A model generated the notes under the pieces. That model had not been told where the DNA came from. It did not search any database and saw nothing but the letters and a program-made list of their open reading frames with translations. This document shows, piece after piece, positions 39,500-47,164 of a stretch of 51,283 nt of DNA; the stretch's first letter is position 1, and every line of letters starts with the position of its first letter. This DNA comes from Micromonospora alfalfae (GTDB lineage Bacteria > Actinomycetota > Actinomycetes > Mycobacteriales > Micromonosporaceae): assembly GCF_022230925.1 (NCBI RefSeq), contig NZ_JAKKFH010000037.1, forward strand, positions 1 to 51,283, written 5' to 3'. The translations under genes were made by a program, and so were the position numbers.

Positions 39500-39822
39500 G
39501 CCCGGGATGGGAGCACCAGTACAGCGGGCTTTTCACGCCGTTGCCGCGGTTCGCCGTCGAGGCGTACACGGAGAGACCTCGATATGTGATCCACCTGCCG
39601 GTGGCGGTCACCAACCTGGCCGAGGCGCTGGACCTGGCGCGGACGCTCGCCCGTTCCCTGGCCTCCACGCCGCAGGTCGACCTCGGCGGCACCACCGTCT
39701 CGGCCGAGGACGCGCAGCACGTACGACATTGGGTTTTCTGCGACCGGATCATGCCCGATCGCCGACGATGTGCGCGGGAGGCCGACCACGCCGGTGCCTG
39801 CCTACCCAACGACGGTCCATAG
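39496..39822 (+). CDS. Hypothetical protein coupled to the DivIVA-like gene
   Basis: A 108-aa soluble protein. It has WEHQYSGLFTPLPRFAVEAY, YVIHLPVAVTNLAEALDLAR and QHVRHWVFCDRIMPDRRRCA, and ends READHAGACLPNDGP. The last part has two Cys and a His that could bind metal (FCDRIMPDRRRCAREADHAGAC). No family is recognised. GTG 39496 is chosen over the upstream ATG 39463 because it overlaps the preceding stop (GTGA). Confidence 0.7.
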   Translation: MSPGWEHQYSGLFTPLPRFAVEAYTERPRYVIHLPVAVTNLAEALDLARTLARSLASTPQVDLGGTTVSAEDAQHVRHWVFCDRIMPDRRRCAREADHAGACLPNDGP

Positions 39823-39841
39823 ATCGATCTACAGTCTGGCG

Positions 39842-40375
39842 ATGAAGACGGGGAGACGGGCACGTCCAGCCGGGCTCGCTGCGGTGGCGGGGCTGCTACT
39901 GGTGGTGCTCGGATGCGACACGGCTGTTGCGGACGAGACGCGTGGCTGCCAGGAGCAACGGCAGGCCGACGAGGCAAAGGTCCGGGTCAGCCGCTGGGAG
40001 TCGCCGGAAGAGCTTCCGTTCGTCGGTGAGTATTCGGAGATCCATTGGCAGGCGCGCGCGTTGGGCAATCCGTGCTCACGGGCGCCGGGCCCGACGGACT
40101 GGGAGTACCAGGGCGTCATCGTCCTGCGTCCGGAGGATGCGCACAGGTTGGCCGAGCAGTTCGCATTCGTTCCGTTCGCCTCCATCGACCCGGCTGAGCT
40201 GCTCCACTCGCATACGCCGACGGACGTGCGACCGGACCTCGTGCCGTTCCTCCCGACCAAGCCCCGTTGGCTGCACAGTGAGATCTACAACGAGGCAGCG
40301 CCGTCGACACGTTGGCGAGTGGTGTTCCTGGACCTGGAGCATCGAACGCTCCTGTTCATGCTGAACGACCACTAG
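39842..40375 (+). CDS. Putative lipoprotein, unknown
   Basis: A 177-aa exported protein with a lipoprotein signal: MKTGRRARPAGLAAVAGLLL then VVLGC, lipidation at Cys25. The mature part has several aromatic residues and a C-terminal beta-like stretch (WRVVFLDLEHRTLLFMLNDH). DETRGCQEQRQ and GNPCSRAPG provide two further Cys that could pair. No family is recognised. It starts 19 bp after the preceding gene, so it probably shares that operon. Its end overlaps the convergent membrane-protein gene by 4 bp. Confidence 0.75.
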   Translation: MKTGRRARPAGLAAVAGLLLVVLGCDTAVADETRGCQEQRQADEAKVRVSRWESPEELPFVGEYSEIHWQARALGNPCSRAPGPTDWEYQGVIVLRPEDAHRLAEQFAFVPFASIDPAELLHSHTPTDVRPDLVPFLPTKPRWLHSEIYNEAAPSTRWRVVFLDLEHRTLLFMLNDH

Positions 40376-40851
40376 CGGCTGGACTCGGCCGGCACGCTCC
40401 GCGCCGACCTCGGTGCCCTGACCGTCGTGGTGATCAGCCAGGCGAGCGCGGCCAGCAGCGCCACGAGGCCGGCGGGGACCAGACCCCACGGCAGGGCACG
40501 CGGCGACAACGTCCATGCCTGCCGGGTGTCGGCGAGTACGCGTGGCTGTCGAGCCGAGGCCGGGACCGCCACCTCCCACTCGTACGCACTGTTGGACTCG
40601 TCGTCGATGACCTTCCAGGACTCCTTGACGTCGACGCCGTGGATCGGCCCCTGCCGCCCGCGTCCGCCACGGGTCCAGTTGCCGACGCACCGGCTGTGCA
40701 TGGCCTCCAGCCGATCGTGGGTCACATAGCAGTGATCGACCGTCGCCCGGGTCTGGTCGGCGGGCCACGAGCCGGCCGACCACGTCAGCATCCCGAGGAG
40801 GGCCAGGCCCACGACGACGATCGCAGCCCATCGCACCTTGACCGCGGTCAT
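40372..40851 (-). CDS. Two-helix membrane protein, unknown
   Basis: A 159-aa protein with membrane helices at about 8-25 (AIVVVGLALLGMLTWSA) and about 122-141 (LVPAGLVALLAALAWLITTT), enclosing an external domain of about 95 residues with two Cys (VDHCYVTHDRLEAMHSRCVG) and a WEVAVP strand. No family is recognised. ATG 40851 is preferred over TTG 40872 because GAGAGG lies 9 nt upstream of it. It is separate from the DeoR gene behind it by 39 bp on the same strand. Confidence 0.7.
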   Translation of the reverse strand: MTAVKVRWAAIVVVGLALLGMLTWSAGSWPADQTRATVDHCYVTHDRLEAMHSRCVGNWTRGGRGRQGPIHGVDVKESWKVIDDESNSAYEWEVAVPASARQPRVLADTRQAWTLSPRALPWGLVPAGLVALLAALAWLITTTVRAPRSARSVPAESSR

Positions 40852-40890
40852 GGCCGTGTTCCTCTCACTCAAGGCGGATGGAGCGCGCCA

Positions 40891-41667
40891 CTAATCCGGT
40901 TCCACGATCACCAGTTCGCCTACCTGTTCCCCGATCGTGGTGCGTGCCTCCGTCGGCAGCCCACGGTCGGTGATCAGCACATCGGCGGCCTCCAGCGGGG
41001 CGATGGTGGCGATGCCGATCGTCTCCCACTTGGTGTGGTCGGCGAGCACCACGAGCCGGCGGGCCGCGCCGATGAGGCAGCGGTTGACGCCGGCCTCCAG
41101 CAGGTTGGGTGTGGTGAAACCGGTGCGTGGGCTGAGGCCGTGCACACCGAGGAACAGCAGGTCGACGTTGAGCGCGCTGATCGCCGCCTCGGCCACCGGC
41201 CCGGTCAACGCGTCCGACGGGGTGCGGATGCCACCGGTCAACACGACTGTCTGGTCGGCGCGCGGGTTCTGGTAGAGCGCGTCGGCCACCGGGATCGAGT
41301 TGGTCACCACTGTCAGCCCGCGTACGTCGGAGAGCAGCGTGGCCAGCGCGGCGGTGGTGGTGCCGGCGGACAGCGCGATGGCCATCCCCGGCTCCACCAT
41401 CGTCGCCGCCCGCTCGGCGATGGCCCGCTTCTCCGCCTGTTGCCGGATCGACTTGGCGGCGAAGCCGGGTTCCTCGGCCGAGCCGGGCCCGGCGAGGGTA
41501 GCGCCGCCGTGCACCTTGTCGACCAGGCCGCGTTCGGCCAACACCTCAAGGTCACGCCGGATCGTCATGTCTGACACGCCGAACCGACTGACCAGGTGAC
41601 TCACCCGCACCCCGCCACGTTGGCGGATCAGATCGAGGATGGCGGTCTGCCGCTGCTGGGCGAGCAT
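40891..41667 (-). CDS. DeoR family transcriptional regulator of the galactoside locus
   Basis: A 258-aa repressor. The N-terminal HTH (QRQTAILDLIRQRGGVRVSH, VSDMTIRRDLEVLAERGLVD, then KVHGGA) is the canonical DeoR signature. The C-terminal sugar-phosphate isomerase-like sensor (about 75-258) has ALSAGTTTAALATLL and VVTNSIPVADAL, plus ADHTKWETIGIATIAPLEAA and DVLITD. It probably senses a phosphorylated sugar and controls the adjacent GH42 gene and the divergent importer operon. ATG 41667 has AAGGAGG 8 nt upstream. It lies 37 bp downstream of the GH42 gene on the same strand. Confidence 0.93.
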   Translation of the reverse strand: MLAQQRQTAILDLIRQRGGVRVSHLVSRFGVSDMTIRRDLEVLAERGLVDKVHGGATLAGPGSAEEPGFAAKSIRQQAEKRAIAERAATMVEPGMAIALSAGTTTAALATLLSDVRGLTVVTNSIPVADALYQNPRADQTVVLTGGIRTPSDALTGPVAEAAISALNVDLLFLGVHGLSPRTGFTTPNLLEAGVNRCLIGAARRLVVLADHTKWETIGIATIAPLEAADVLITDRGLPTEARTTIGEQVGELVIVEPD

Positions 41668-41704
41668 GTGGGTAACCTCCTTCGCGCAGTGACTGTCGTC
41701 AGAA

Positions 41705-43747
41705 TCAGGTCCGATCCTCACGGACCACCGCCACCTCACCGGCCGGCAGTGACAGCTCACCGGCGCAGTGTCCGCCGGTCAACAGCTCGACGCCGTGCAC
41801 CGGCAGGCGTACCTCGGTGTCGGTGTGGTTGATCGCGAACAGCCAGGTCCGGTCGCCGTCGCGGCGGCGGACCACCTCCACCCCGGACGGCGCCGACACC
41901 GCCGGGCGAACGCCGGCCTCGGCGAGCAGCCGGGCCACCAGCCGGTCGGTGGCCGGTTCGTCCAGCCGGGTGCCGACATACCAGGCCGCGCCGTCGCCCA
42001 CCGGGTGCCGGGTCAGCGCCGGCACGCCCGGCAGGGGCCCATCGGTGTACGAGGCGAGCACCTCGGCGCCGTCGGGGTGCACCCACTCGGTCCACACGTC
42101 GGCGGTGCCGCCGTCGTCGAGGTGGACCTGCTCGCCCTCGCGCAGCGGGAAGAACTCCTCGGTCCGGACGCCGAGCAACTCCCGGAACGCGCCCGGGTAG
42201 CCGCCCAGCCGGATGTGGTCGTTGGCGTCGACGATGCCGCTGAAGTAGGTGACGGCCACCGTGCCGCCGGACTCGACGTATCTGTGCAGCGCGTCGACGT
42301 CGGCGTCCCGGACCAGGTAGAGGGTCGGCACCAGGACCAGCCGGTAGCCGTTGAGGTCGGTAGACGGGTGGACGATGTCGGCGGTCACGCCGGCCCGCCA
42401 GAGCGAGCCGTACAGGGCGTTGAGGCGGTCGGCGTAGGTGACGTCGACGCTGGGGTGGGAATCCAACTCGACGCCCCACCACGCCTCCCAGTCGAACAGG
42501 ATCGCCACGTCGGCGTCCACCCGGCTACCGCGCACCTCCGCGAGGGCCTTGAGGTCCGCGCCGAGCTGGCAGACCTCGCGGAACACCTTGGTGTCCGGCC
42601 CGGCGTGCGGCACCAGCGCGGAGTGGAACTTCTCCGCACCGGACCGGGACGCACGCCACTGGAAGAACAGCACTCCGTCGGCGCCCCGGGCGACGTGCGC
42701 CAGACTGTTGCGGCGCAGTTGCCCAGGCAGTTTGGCCACGTTGCGCGGCTGCCATTGGACGGCGCTGGTGGAGTGCTCCATCAGCAGCCACGGATCGCCG
42801 CCGGCGACGCCCCGGGTGTGATCGGCGGCGAGCGACAGACCGAGGTGCGCCTGCGGGTCGGCCGCGGTCAGGTAGTGGTCGTTGGACACCAGGTCCACAT
42901 CGTCGGCCCAGGACTGGTAGTCCATGTGCTTGACGCCCATGCCGATCATGAAGTTGGTGGTGATCGGCTGGCGGACCAGCGTCTTCAGGACCTCGCGTTC
43001 GGCGCGCAGTTGGGCGCGCAGCTCGTCTGAGGAGAAGCGCAGGAAGTCGAGCTGCTGCGTGGGGTTGGCGAAGGTCAGCGCGGTACGGGGTGGGTTGATC
43101 TCGGCCCAGTCGCCGTAGCGCTGACTCCAGAACGCGGTGCCCCAGGCGTCGTTGAGCCGGTCCAGGTCGCCGTAGCGCTCCCGCAGCCAACCGCGGAACG
43201 CCTCGGCGCTGACGTCGCAGTAGCAATGCGCGTTGTGGCAGCCCAGCTCGTTGGAGACGTGCCACATGACCACGGCAGGGTGCTCGGCGTACCGGCCGGC
43301 GACCGCGCGTACCAGCTCCAGCGATCGCTCGCGAAACATCGGTGAGCTGGGGCAGTACGCCTGCCGTCCCCCGGGCCAGAGGATCGCGCCGTCGGCCCGG
43401 CGGGGCAGCGTCTCCGGGTGCGCGTGGGCCAACCACGGCGGTGGACTGGCCGTGGCGGTGGCCAGGTCAACCTGGATGCCGGAGTCGTGCAGCAGGTCCA
43501 GCACCCGGTCCAGCCAGCCGAACTCGAACCGCCCCGGGGTGGGCTCCAGCAGCGCCCAGGAGAAGATGCCGACGGAGACCAGGTTGACCCCGGCCTGGCG
43601 CATCAGGTCGACGTCCTCGGACCAGGTTTCCTCGGGCCACTGCTCGGGGTTGTAGTCGCCGCCGAAATGGATGCTGTCACCCTGCCATCGCCGCATGACA
43701 GCTGAGGGTGCACCCGCTGACCTACGGAAGTCAACAGGTTCCAACAT
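41705..43747 (-). CDS. GH42 beta-galactosidase
   Basis: A 680-aa intracellular glycosidase. The GH42 TIM barrel opens with HFGGDYNPEQWPEETWSEDV. The acid/base is Glu167 in WHVSNELGCH and the nucleophile Glu324 in LLMEHSTSAV. A Cys cluster typical of the zinc site is present (CHNAHCYC). The middle trimerisation domain and C-terminal beta domain (WLFAINHTDTEVRLPVHGVE) follow. It would hydrolyse beta-galactosides or galacto-oligosaccharides brought in by the divergent importer. ATG 43747 with GGAAAG upstream is preferred to TTG 43762. No signal peptide. Confidence 0.95.
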   Translation of the reverse strand: MLEPVDFRRSAGAPSAVMRRWQGDSIHFGGDYNPEQWPEETWSEDVDLMRQAGVNLVSVGIFSWALLEPTPGRFEFGWLDRVLDLLHDSGIQVDLATATASPPPWLAHAHPETLPRRADGAILWPGGRQAYCPSSPMFRERSLELVRAVAGRYAEHPAVVMWHVSNELGCHNAHCYCDVSAEAFRGWLRERYGDLDRLNDAWGTAFWSQRYGDWAEINPPRTALTFANPTQQLDFLRFSSDELRAQLRAEREVLKTLVRQPITTNFMIGMGVKHMDYQSWADDVDLVSNDHYLTAADPQAHLGLSLAADHTRGVAGGDPWLLMEHSTSAVQWQPRNVAKLPGQLRRNSLAHVARGADGVLFFQWRASRSGAEKFHSALVPHAGPDTKVFREVCQLGADLKALAEVRGSRVDADVAILFDWEAWWGVELDSHPSVDVTYADRLNALYGSLWRAGVTADIVHPSTDLNGYRLVLVPTLYLVRDADVDALHRYVESGGTVAVTYFSGIVDANDHIRLGGYPGAFRELLGVRTEEFFPLREGEQVHLDDGGTADVWTEWVHPDGAEVLASYTDGPLPGVPALTRHPVGDGAAWYVGTRLDEPATDRLVARLLAEAGVRPAVSAPSGVEVVRRRDGDRTWLFAINHTDTEVRLPVHGVELLTGGHCAGELSLPAGEVAVVREDRT

Positions 43748-43762
43748 CGAGCTTCTTTCCAA

Positions 43763-43778
43763 CGTTTACCAGGTAACG
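43763..43778. promoter_or_regulatory. Putative operator upstream of GH42
   Basis: cgtttacc-a-ggtaacg is an imperfect palindrome (one extra t in the left arm) 16-31 bp upstream of the GH42 start. It could bind the DeoR regulator or a LacI-type protein encoded elsewhere. Confidence 0.4.
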
Positions 43779-43817
43779 GCCGTGTCACGACTGGGTTATC
43801 AGAGGCGAACAGCCCTC

Positions 43818-43845
43818 TTGACAGCGCCCGACTGCAGGGTAGCTT
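43818..43845 (+). promoter_or_regulatory. Predicted promoter of the importer/GH36 operon
   Basis: ttgaca (43818-43823) and tagctt (43840-43845) are 16 nt apart in the divergent region and point to the binding-protein gene at 43980. Confidence 0.45.
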
Positions 43846-43979
43846 GAGGCCCCAATGGCCGTTCGTGTTCGCCAATGTGGATTCTCGGTGGATCTCAATG
43901 TGCGATCACGACGCCGGACCTGCCTTCACCACACTGACGGCCCTTGGGCGTAGCTCCTTCTCATCCGCAGGAGGCACAG

Positions 43980-45308
43980 ATGTCCCGTCCCCAATCCCAA
44001 GCCGAGTACCTGGCTCGGCTCGTACCGCCCTCAGTCGCCGGCATCAACCGACGATCGCTGCTGGCCGGCGCGGCCGGCACCGGCGCGCTGCTCGGCACCG
44101 GCCTGCTCGCCGGCTGCGGCGACGACTCCGGCTCCGGCGGGTCCAGCACTGACGTGTCGCTCGGCTCGAACCAGTCCGACCCGAAGCCGAAAGACGTCCT
44201 GGTCAAGATCACCGACGGCTTCAAGACCTCATCCGGGGTGCAGGTAGCTGTCAATACGGTCGACCACAACACGTTCCAGGAGAACATCAACAATTACCTA
44301 CAGGGCAAGCCGGACGACGTGTTCACCTGGTTCGCCGGCTACCGGATGCGCTTCTTCGCGCAGAAGGGCCTGGCCAGTGACATCAGCGACGTGTGGGGCA
44401 AGCTCTCCGGCTACTCCGACGCCTTCAAGAAGGCATCCACCGGCGACGACGGCAAACAGTACTTCGTACCGGGGACGTACTACCCGTGGGCGGTCTTCTA
44501 CCGCAAGTCGGTGTGGCAGCAACGCGGCTACCAGGTGCCCACCACCCTGGACCAGTTCACCGCGCTCGGCGCGCAGATGAAGAGGGACGGCCTCATCCCC
44601 ATCGCCTTCGCCGACAAGGACGGCTGGCCGGCGATGGGCACCTTCGACATCCTCAACCTGCGCATCAACGGCTACCAGTTCCACATCGACCTGATGGCCG
44701 GCAAGGAAGCCTGGACCTCCGACAAGGTCAAGAAGGTCTTCGACACCTGGGCCGGCCTGCTCCCCCTGCACCAGCCGGACAGCCTCGGCCGCACCTGGCA
44801 GGAGGCGGCGCAGTCGTTGCAGCAGAAGAAGAGCGGCATGTACCTGCTCGGCCTCTTCGTCGGTCAGCAGTTCAGCAACGACGAGCAGGACGATCTCGAC
44901 TTCTTCACCTTCCCCGAGATCGACCCGGCCATCGGCGCGAAAGCGCTGGACGCCCCGATCGACGGCTACATGATGGCCCGCAAGCCCAAGAACGAGGACA
45001 ACGCGCGCAAGCTGCTGGAGTACTTCGGTGGCAAGGCCGCCGCGGACATCAACCTGAAGAACGACCCGGCCGTCCTCGTCGCCAACAGCGGCGCGGACGT
45101 CGGCGGCTACACCGCGCTGCAGAAGAAGGCAGCCGAACTGGTCGGGTCGGCCACCGAGATCGCCCAGTTCCTCGACCGGGACACCCGGCCGGACTTCGCC
45201 TCGACAGTGATCATCCCGGCGCTCCAGCAGTTCATCAAGAACCCCAAGGACATCGGCGGGCTCACCTCGTCCATTGAGAACCAGAAAAAGTCGATCTTCA
45301 CTGACTGA
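43980..45308 (+). CDS. CUT1 ABC sugar-binding lipoprotein
   Basis: A 442-aa extracellular solute-binding protein of family 1. The signal region INRRSLLAGAAGTGALLGTG then LLAGC has a twin-arginine-like RR and a lipobox with Cys46. The mature fold has NTVDHNTFQENINNYLQGKP, DVFTWFAGYRMRFFAQKGLA, YPWAVFYRKSVWQQRGYQVP and DKDGWPAMGTFDILNLRING, typical of oligosaccharide-binding proteins. Ligand is inferred to be an alpha- or beta-galactoside from the flanking GH36 and GH42. ATG 43980 has CAGGAGG upstream. It is the first gene of a four-gene operon. Confidence 0.93.
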   Translation: MSRPQSQAEYLARLVPPSVAGINRRSLLAGAAGTGALLGTGLLAGCGDDSGSGGSSTDVSLGSNQSDPKPKDVLVKITDGFKTSSGVQVAVNTVDHNTFQENINNYLQGKPDDVFTWFAGYRMRFFAQKGLASDISDVWGKLSGYSDAFKKASTGDDGKQYFVPGTYYPWAVFYRKSVWQQRGYQVPTTLDQFTALGAQMKRDGLIPIAFADKDGWPAMGTFDILNLRINGYQFHIDLMAGKEAWTSDKVKKVFDTWAGLLPLHQPDSLGRTWQEAAQSLQQKKSGMYLLGLFVGQQFSNDEQDDLDFFTFPEIDPAIGAKALDAPIDGYMMARKPKNEDNARKLLEYFGGKAAADINLKNDPAVLVANSGADVGGYTALQKKAAELVGSATEIAQFLDRDTRPDFASTVIIPALQQFIKNPKDIGGLTSSIENQKKSIFTD

Positions 45309-45329
45309 CGGCGGAAGGGGGAGGACATC

Positions 45330-46286
45330 GTGTCCGACCTGCCCCTGATCCAAGCGGATCGCGCCGTGCCGCCGCCGGCCGCGACCACCTCCACTGGTGG
45401 TCGTCGCCGGCGGCTACGGCTCCTGTCCCGCACCGACCGCGTGGTCATCACGCTGATGGTGCTCGTCCCGCTGCTGCTCGTCACCGGGTTCGTCTGGTTG
45501 CCGGCGGCAGCAACAGTGCTGCTCTCCGGCACCAACTGGGACGGCATCGGCCCCCTCAACGAAATTGAGTTCGTCGGCGCACGCAACTACAGCGACGTGG
45601 TGAACATCTACCCGCCGTTCGTACCGGCGATCCAACACAACCTGCTCTGGCTGGCAGCGCTCTTCGTGGTCGCCACCCCGTTCGGCATGTTCCTGGCCGT
45701 GCTGTTGGACAAGGAACTGCGCGGCAGCCGCTTCTACCAGACAGCGCTCTACCTGCCGGTGGTGCTCTCGCTGGCGCTGATCGGCTTCGTCTGGCAACTG
45801 CTCTACTCCCGGGACCAGGGGCTGATCAACGCCGTCTTCGGCAGCACCATCGACTGGTACGGCGACTCGAACGTCAACATCTGGGCGGTCATGGTCGCCT
45901 CCGGGTGGCGGCACGTCGGGTACATCATGCTGCTCTACCTCGCCGGCCTGAAGGGCGTCGATCCGTCCCTGCGTGAGGCAGCGGCGGTCGACGGCGCGTC
46001 GGAGAGCCGGACGTTCTTCCGGGTCGTGTTCCCGGTCATGCGGCCCATCAACATCATCGTGCTGGTGGTGACAGTGATCGAGTCGCTGCGCGCGTTCGAC
46101 CTGGTCTGGGTGGTCAACAAGGGCCGCAACGGGCTGGAGCTGATCTCCGCGCTGGTCACCCAGAACGTGGTCGGTGAGGCCAGCCGGATCGGCTTCGGCT
46201 CGGCACTGGCAACGATCATGCTGGTCGTCTCGCTGGTCTTCATCACCATCTACCTGGCGACCGTGATGAGGGAGAACCGGGAATGA
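45330..46286 (+). CDS. CUT1 ABC sugar permease, MalF-like
   Basis: A 318-aa membrane permease with six predicted helices. The EAA loop EAAAVDGASESRTFFRVVFP (about 216-235) is intact. The GTG start at 45330 follows GGGGGAGGACATC. Its ATGA overlap with the second permease shows coupling. It pairs with MalG-like permease; no ATPase gene is in the operon, so the shared MsiK-type ATPase of actinomycetes probably powers it. Confidence 0.93.
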   Translation: MSDLPLIQADRAVPPPAATTSTGGRRRRLRLLSRTDRVVITLMVLVPLLLVTGFVWLPAAATVLLSGTNWDGIGPLNEIEFVGARNYSDVVNIYPPFVPAIQHNLLWLAALFVVATPFGMFLAVLLDKELRGSRFYQTALYLPVVLSLALIGFVWQLLYSRDQGLINAVFGSTIDWYGDSNVNIWAVMVASGWRHVGYIMLLYLAGLKGVDPSLREAAAVDGASESRTFFRVVFPVMRPINIIVLVVTVIESLRAFDLVWVVNKGRNGLELISALVTQNVVGEASRIGFGSALATIMLVVSLVFITIYLATVMRENRE

Positions 46287-47164
46287 GCGTGGACACTCCG
46301 GTTCGTCGGCGCAAACTGACCCCGCTGCGGATGCTGCTGCACGGCTTCCTCATCGTCGTCTCGCTGGCCTGGCTCTTCCCGATCGCCTGGGCGGTGCTGA
46401 CCTCGCTGCGCTCGTACGACTACACCGCCGCGAACGGCTACGTCTCCTTCGGCGGCTGGACCTTCGACAACTACGTCACCGCCTGGCGGACGGCGGAGTT
46501 CGGGCAGCACTTCCTCAACTCGGTGTACATCACAGTGCCGGCGGTGCTGCTCACCCTCTTCCTCGCCTCCTGCGTGGCGTTCGTCATCGCCCGGTTCAGT
46601 TGGAAGCTCAACCTCGTCCTGCTCGGGATCTTCACCGCGGCCAACCTGCTGCCCCAGCAGGCGCTGCTCATCCCGCTGTTCCGGCTGTTCACCGAGGTGC
46701 CGCTGCCGGAGTTCATGAGCGACTCGGAGCTGCTCTACGACAGCTACTGGGGCCTGATCCTGATCAACGTGGCCTTCCAGTGCGGCTTCTGCGTCTTCGT
46801 ACTCAGCAACTACATGAAGGCGCTGCCCCGTGACCTGTACGAGGCGGCGATGGTCGACGGGGCGAGCATCTGGCGACAGTACTGGCAGGTCACCATGCCG
46901 CTGTGCCGGCCGGCCCTGGCCGCGCTGGCGACGCTGGAGGTGACCTGGATCTACAACGAGTTCTTCTGGGCCACGGTCCTCATGCGTACCGGCGACAAGT
47001 TCCCGGTGACCAGCTCACTCAACAACCTGCGCGGTGAGTTCTTCACCGACAACAACCTGGTCTCGGCGGGCAGCGTGCTCGTCGCGATCCCCACCCTGGT
47101 GATCTTCTTTATGCTCCAGCGGCACTTCGTTCGGGGCCTGACCTTGGGAGCCTCCAAAGGATGA
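46283..47164 (+). CDS. CUT1 ABC sugar permease, MalG-like
   Basis: A 293-aa membrane permease with six predicted helices. The EAA loop EAAMVDGASIWRQYWQVTMP (about 190-209) and the C-terminal TLVIFFMLQRHFVRGLTLGA then SKG end are diagnostic of the MalG group. Both start and stop overlap their neighbours by ATGA, so it is tightly coupled to the MalF-like gene and to the GH36 gene. Confidence 0.94.
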   Translation: MSVDTPVRRRKLTPLRMLLHGFLIVVSLAWLFPIAWAVLTSLRSYDYTAANGYVSFGGWTFDNYVTAWRTAEFGQHFLNSVYITVPAVLLTLFLASCVAFVIARFSWKLNLVLLGIFTAANLLPQQALLIPLFRLFTEVPLPEFMSDSELLYDSYWGLILINVAFQCGFCVFVLSNYMKALPRDLYEAAMVDGASIWRQYWQVTMPLCRPALAALATLEVTWIYNEFFWATVLMRTGDKFPVTSSLNNLRGEFFTDNNLVSAGSVLVAIPTLVIFFMLQRHFVRGLTLGASKG

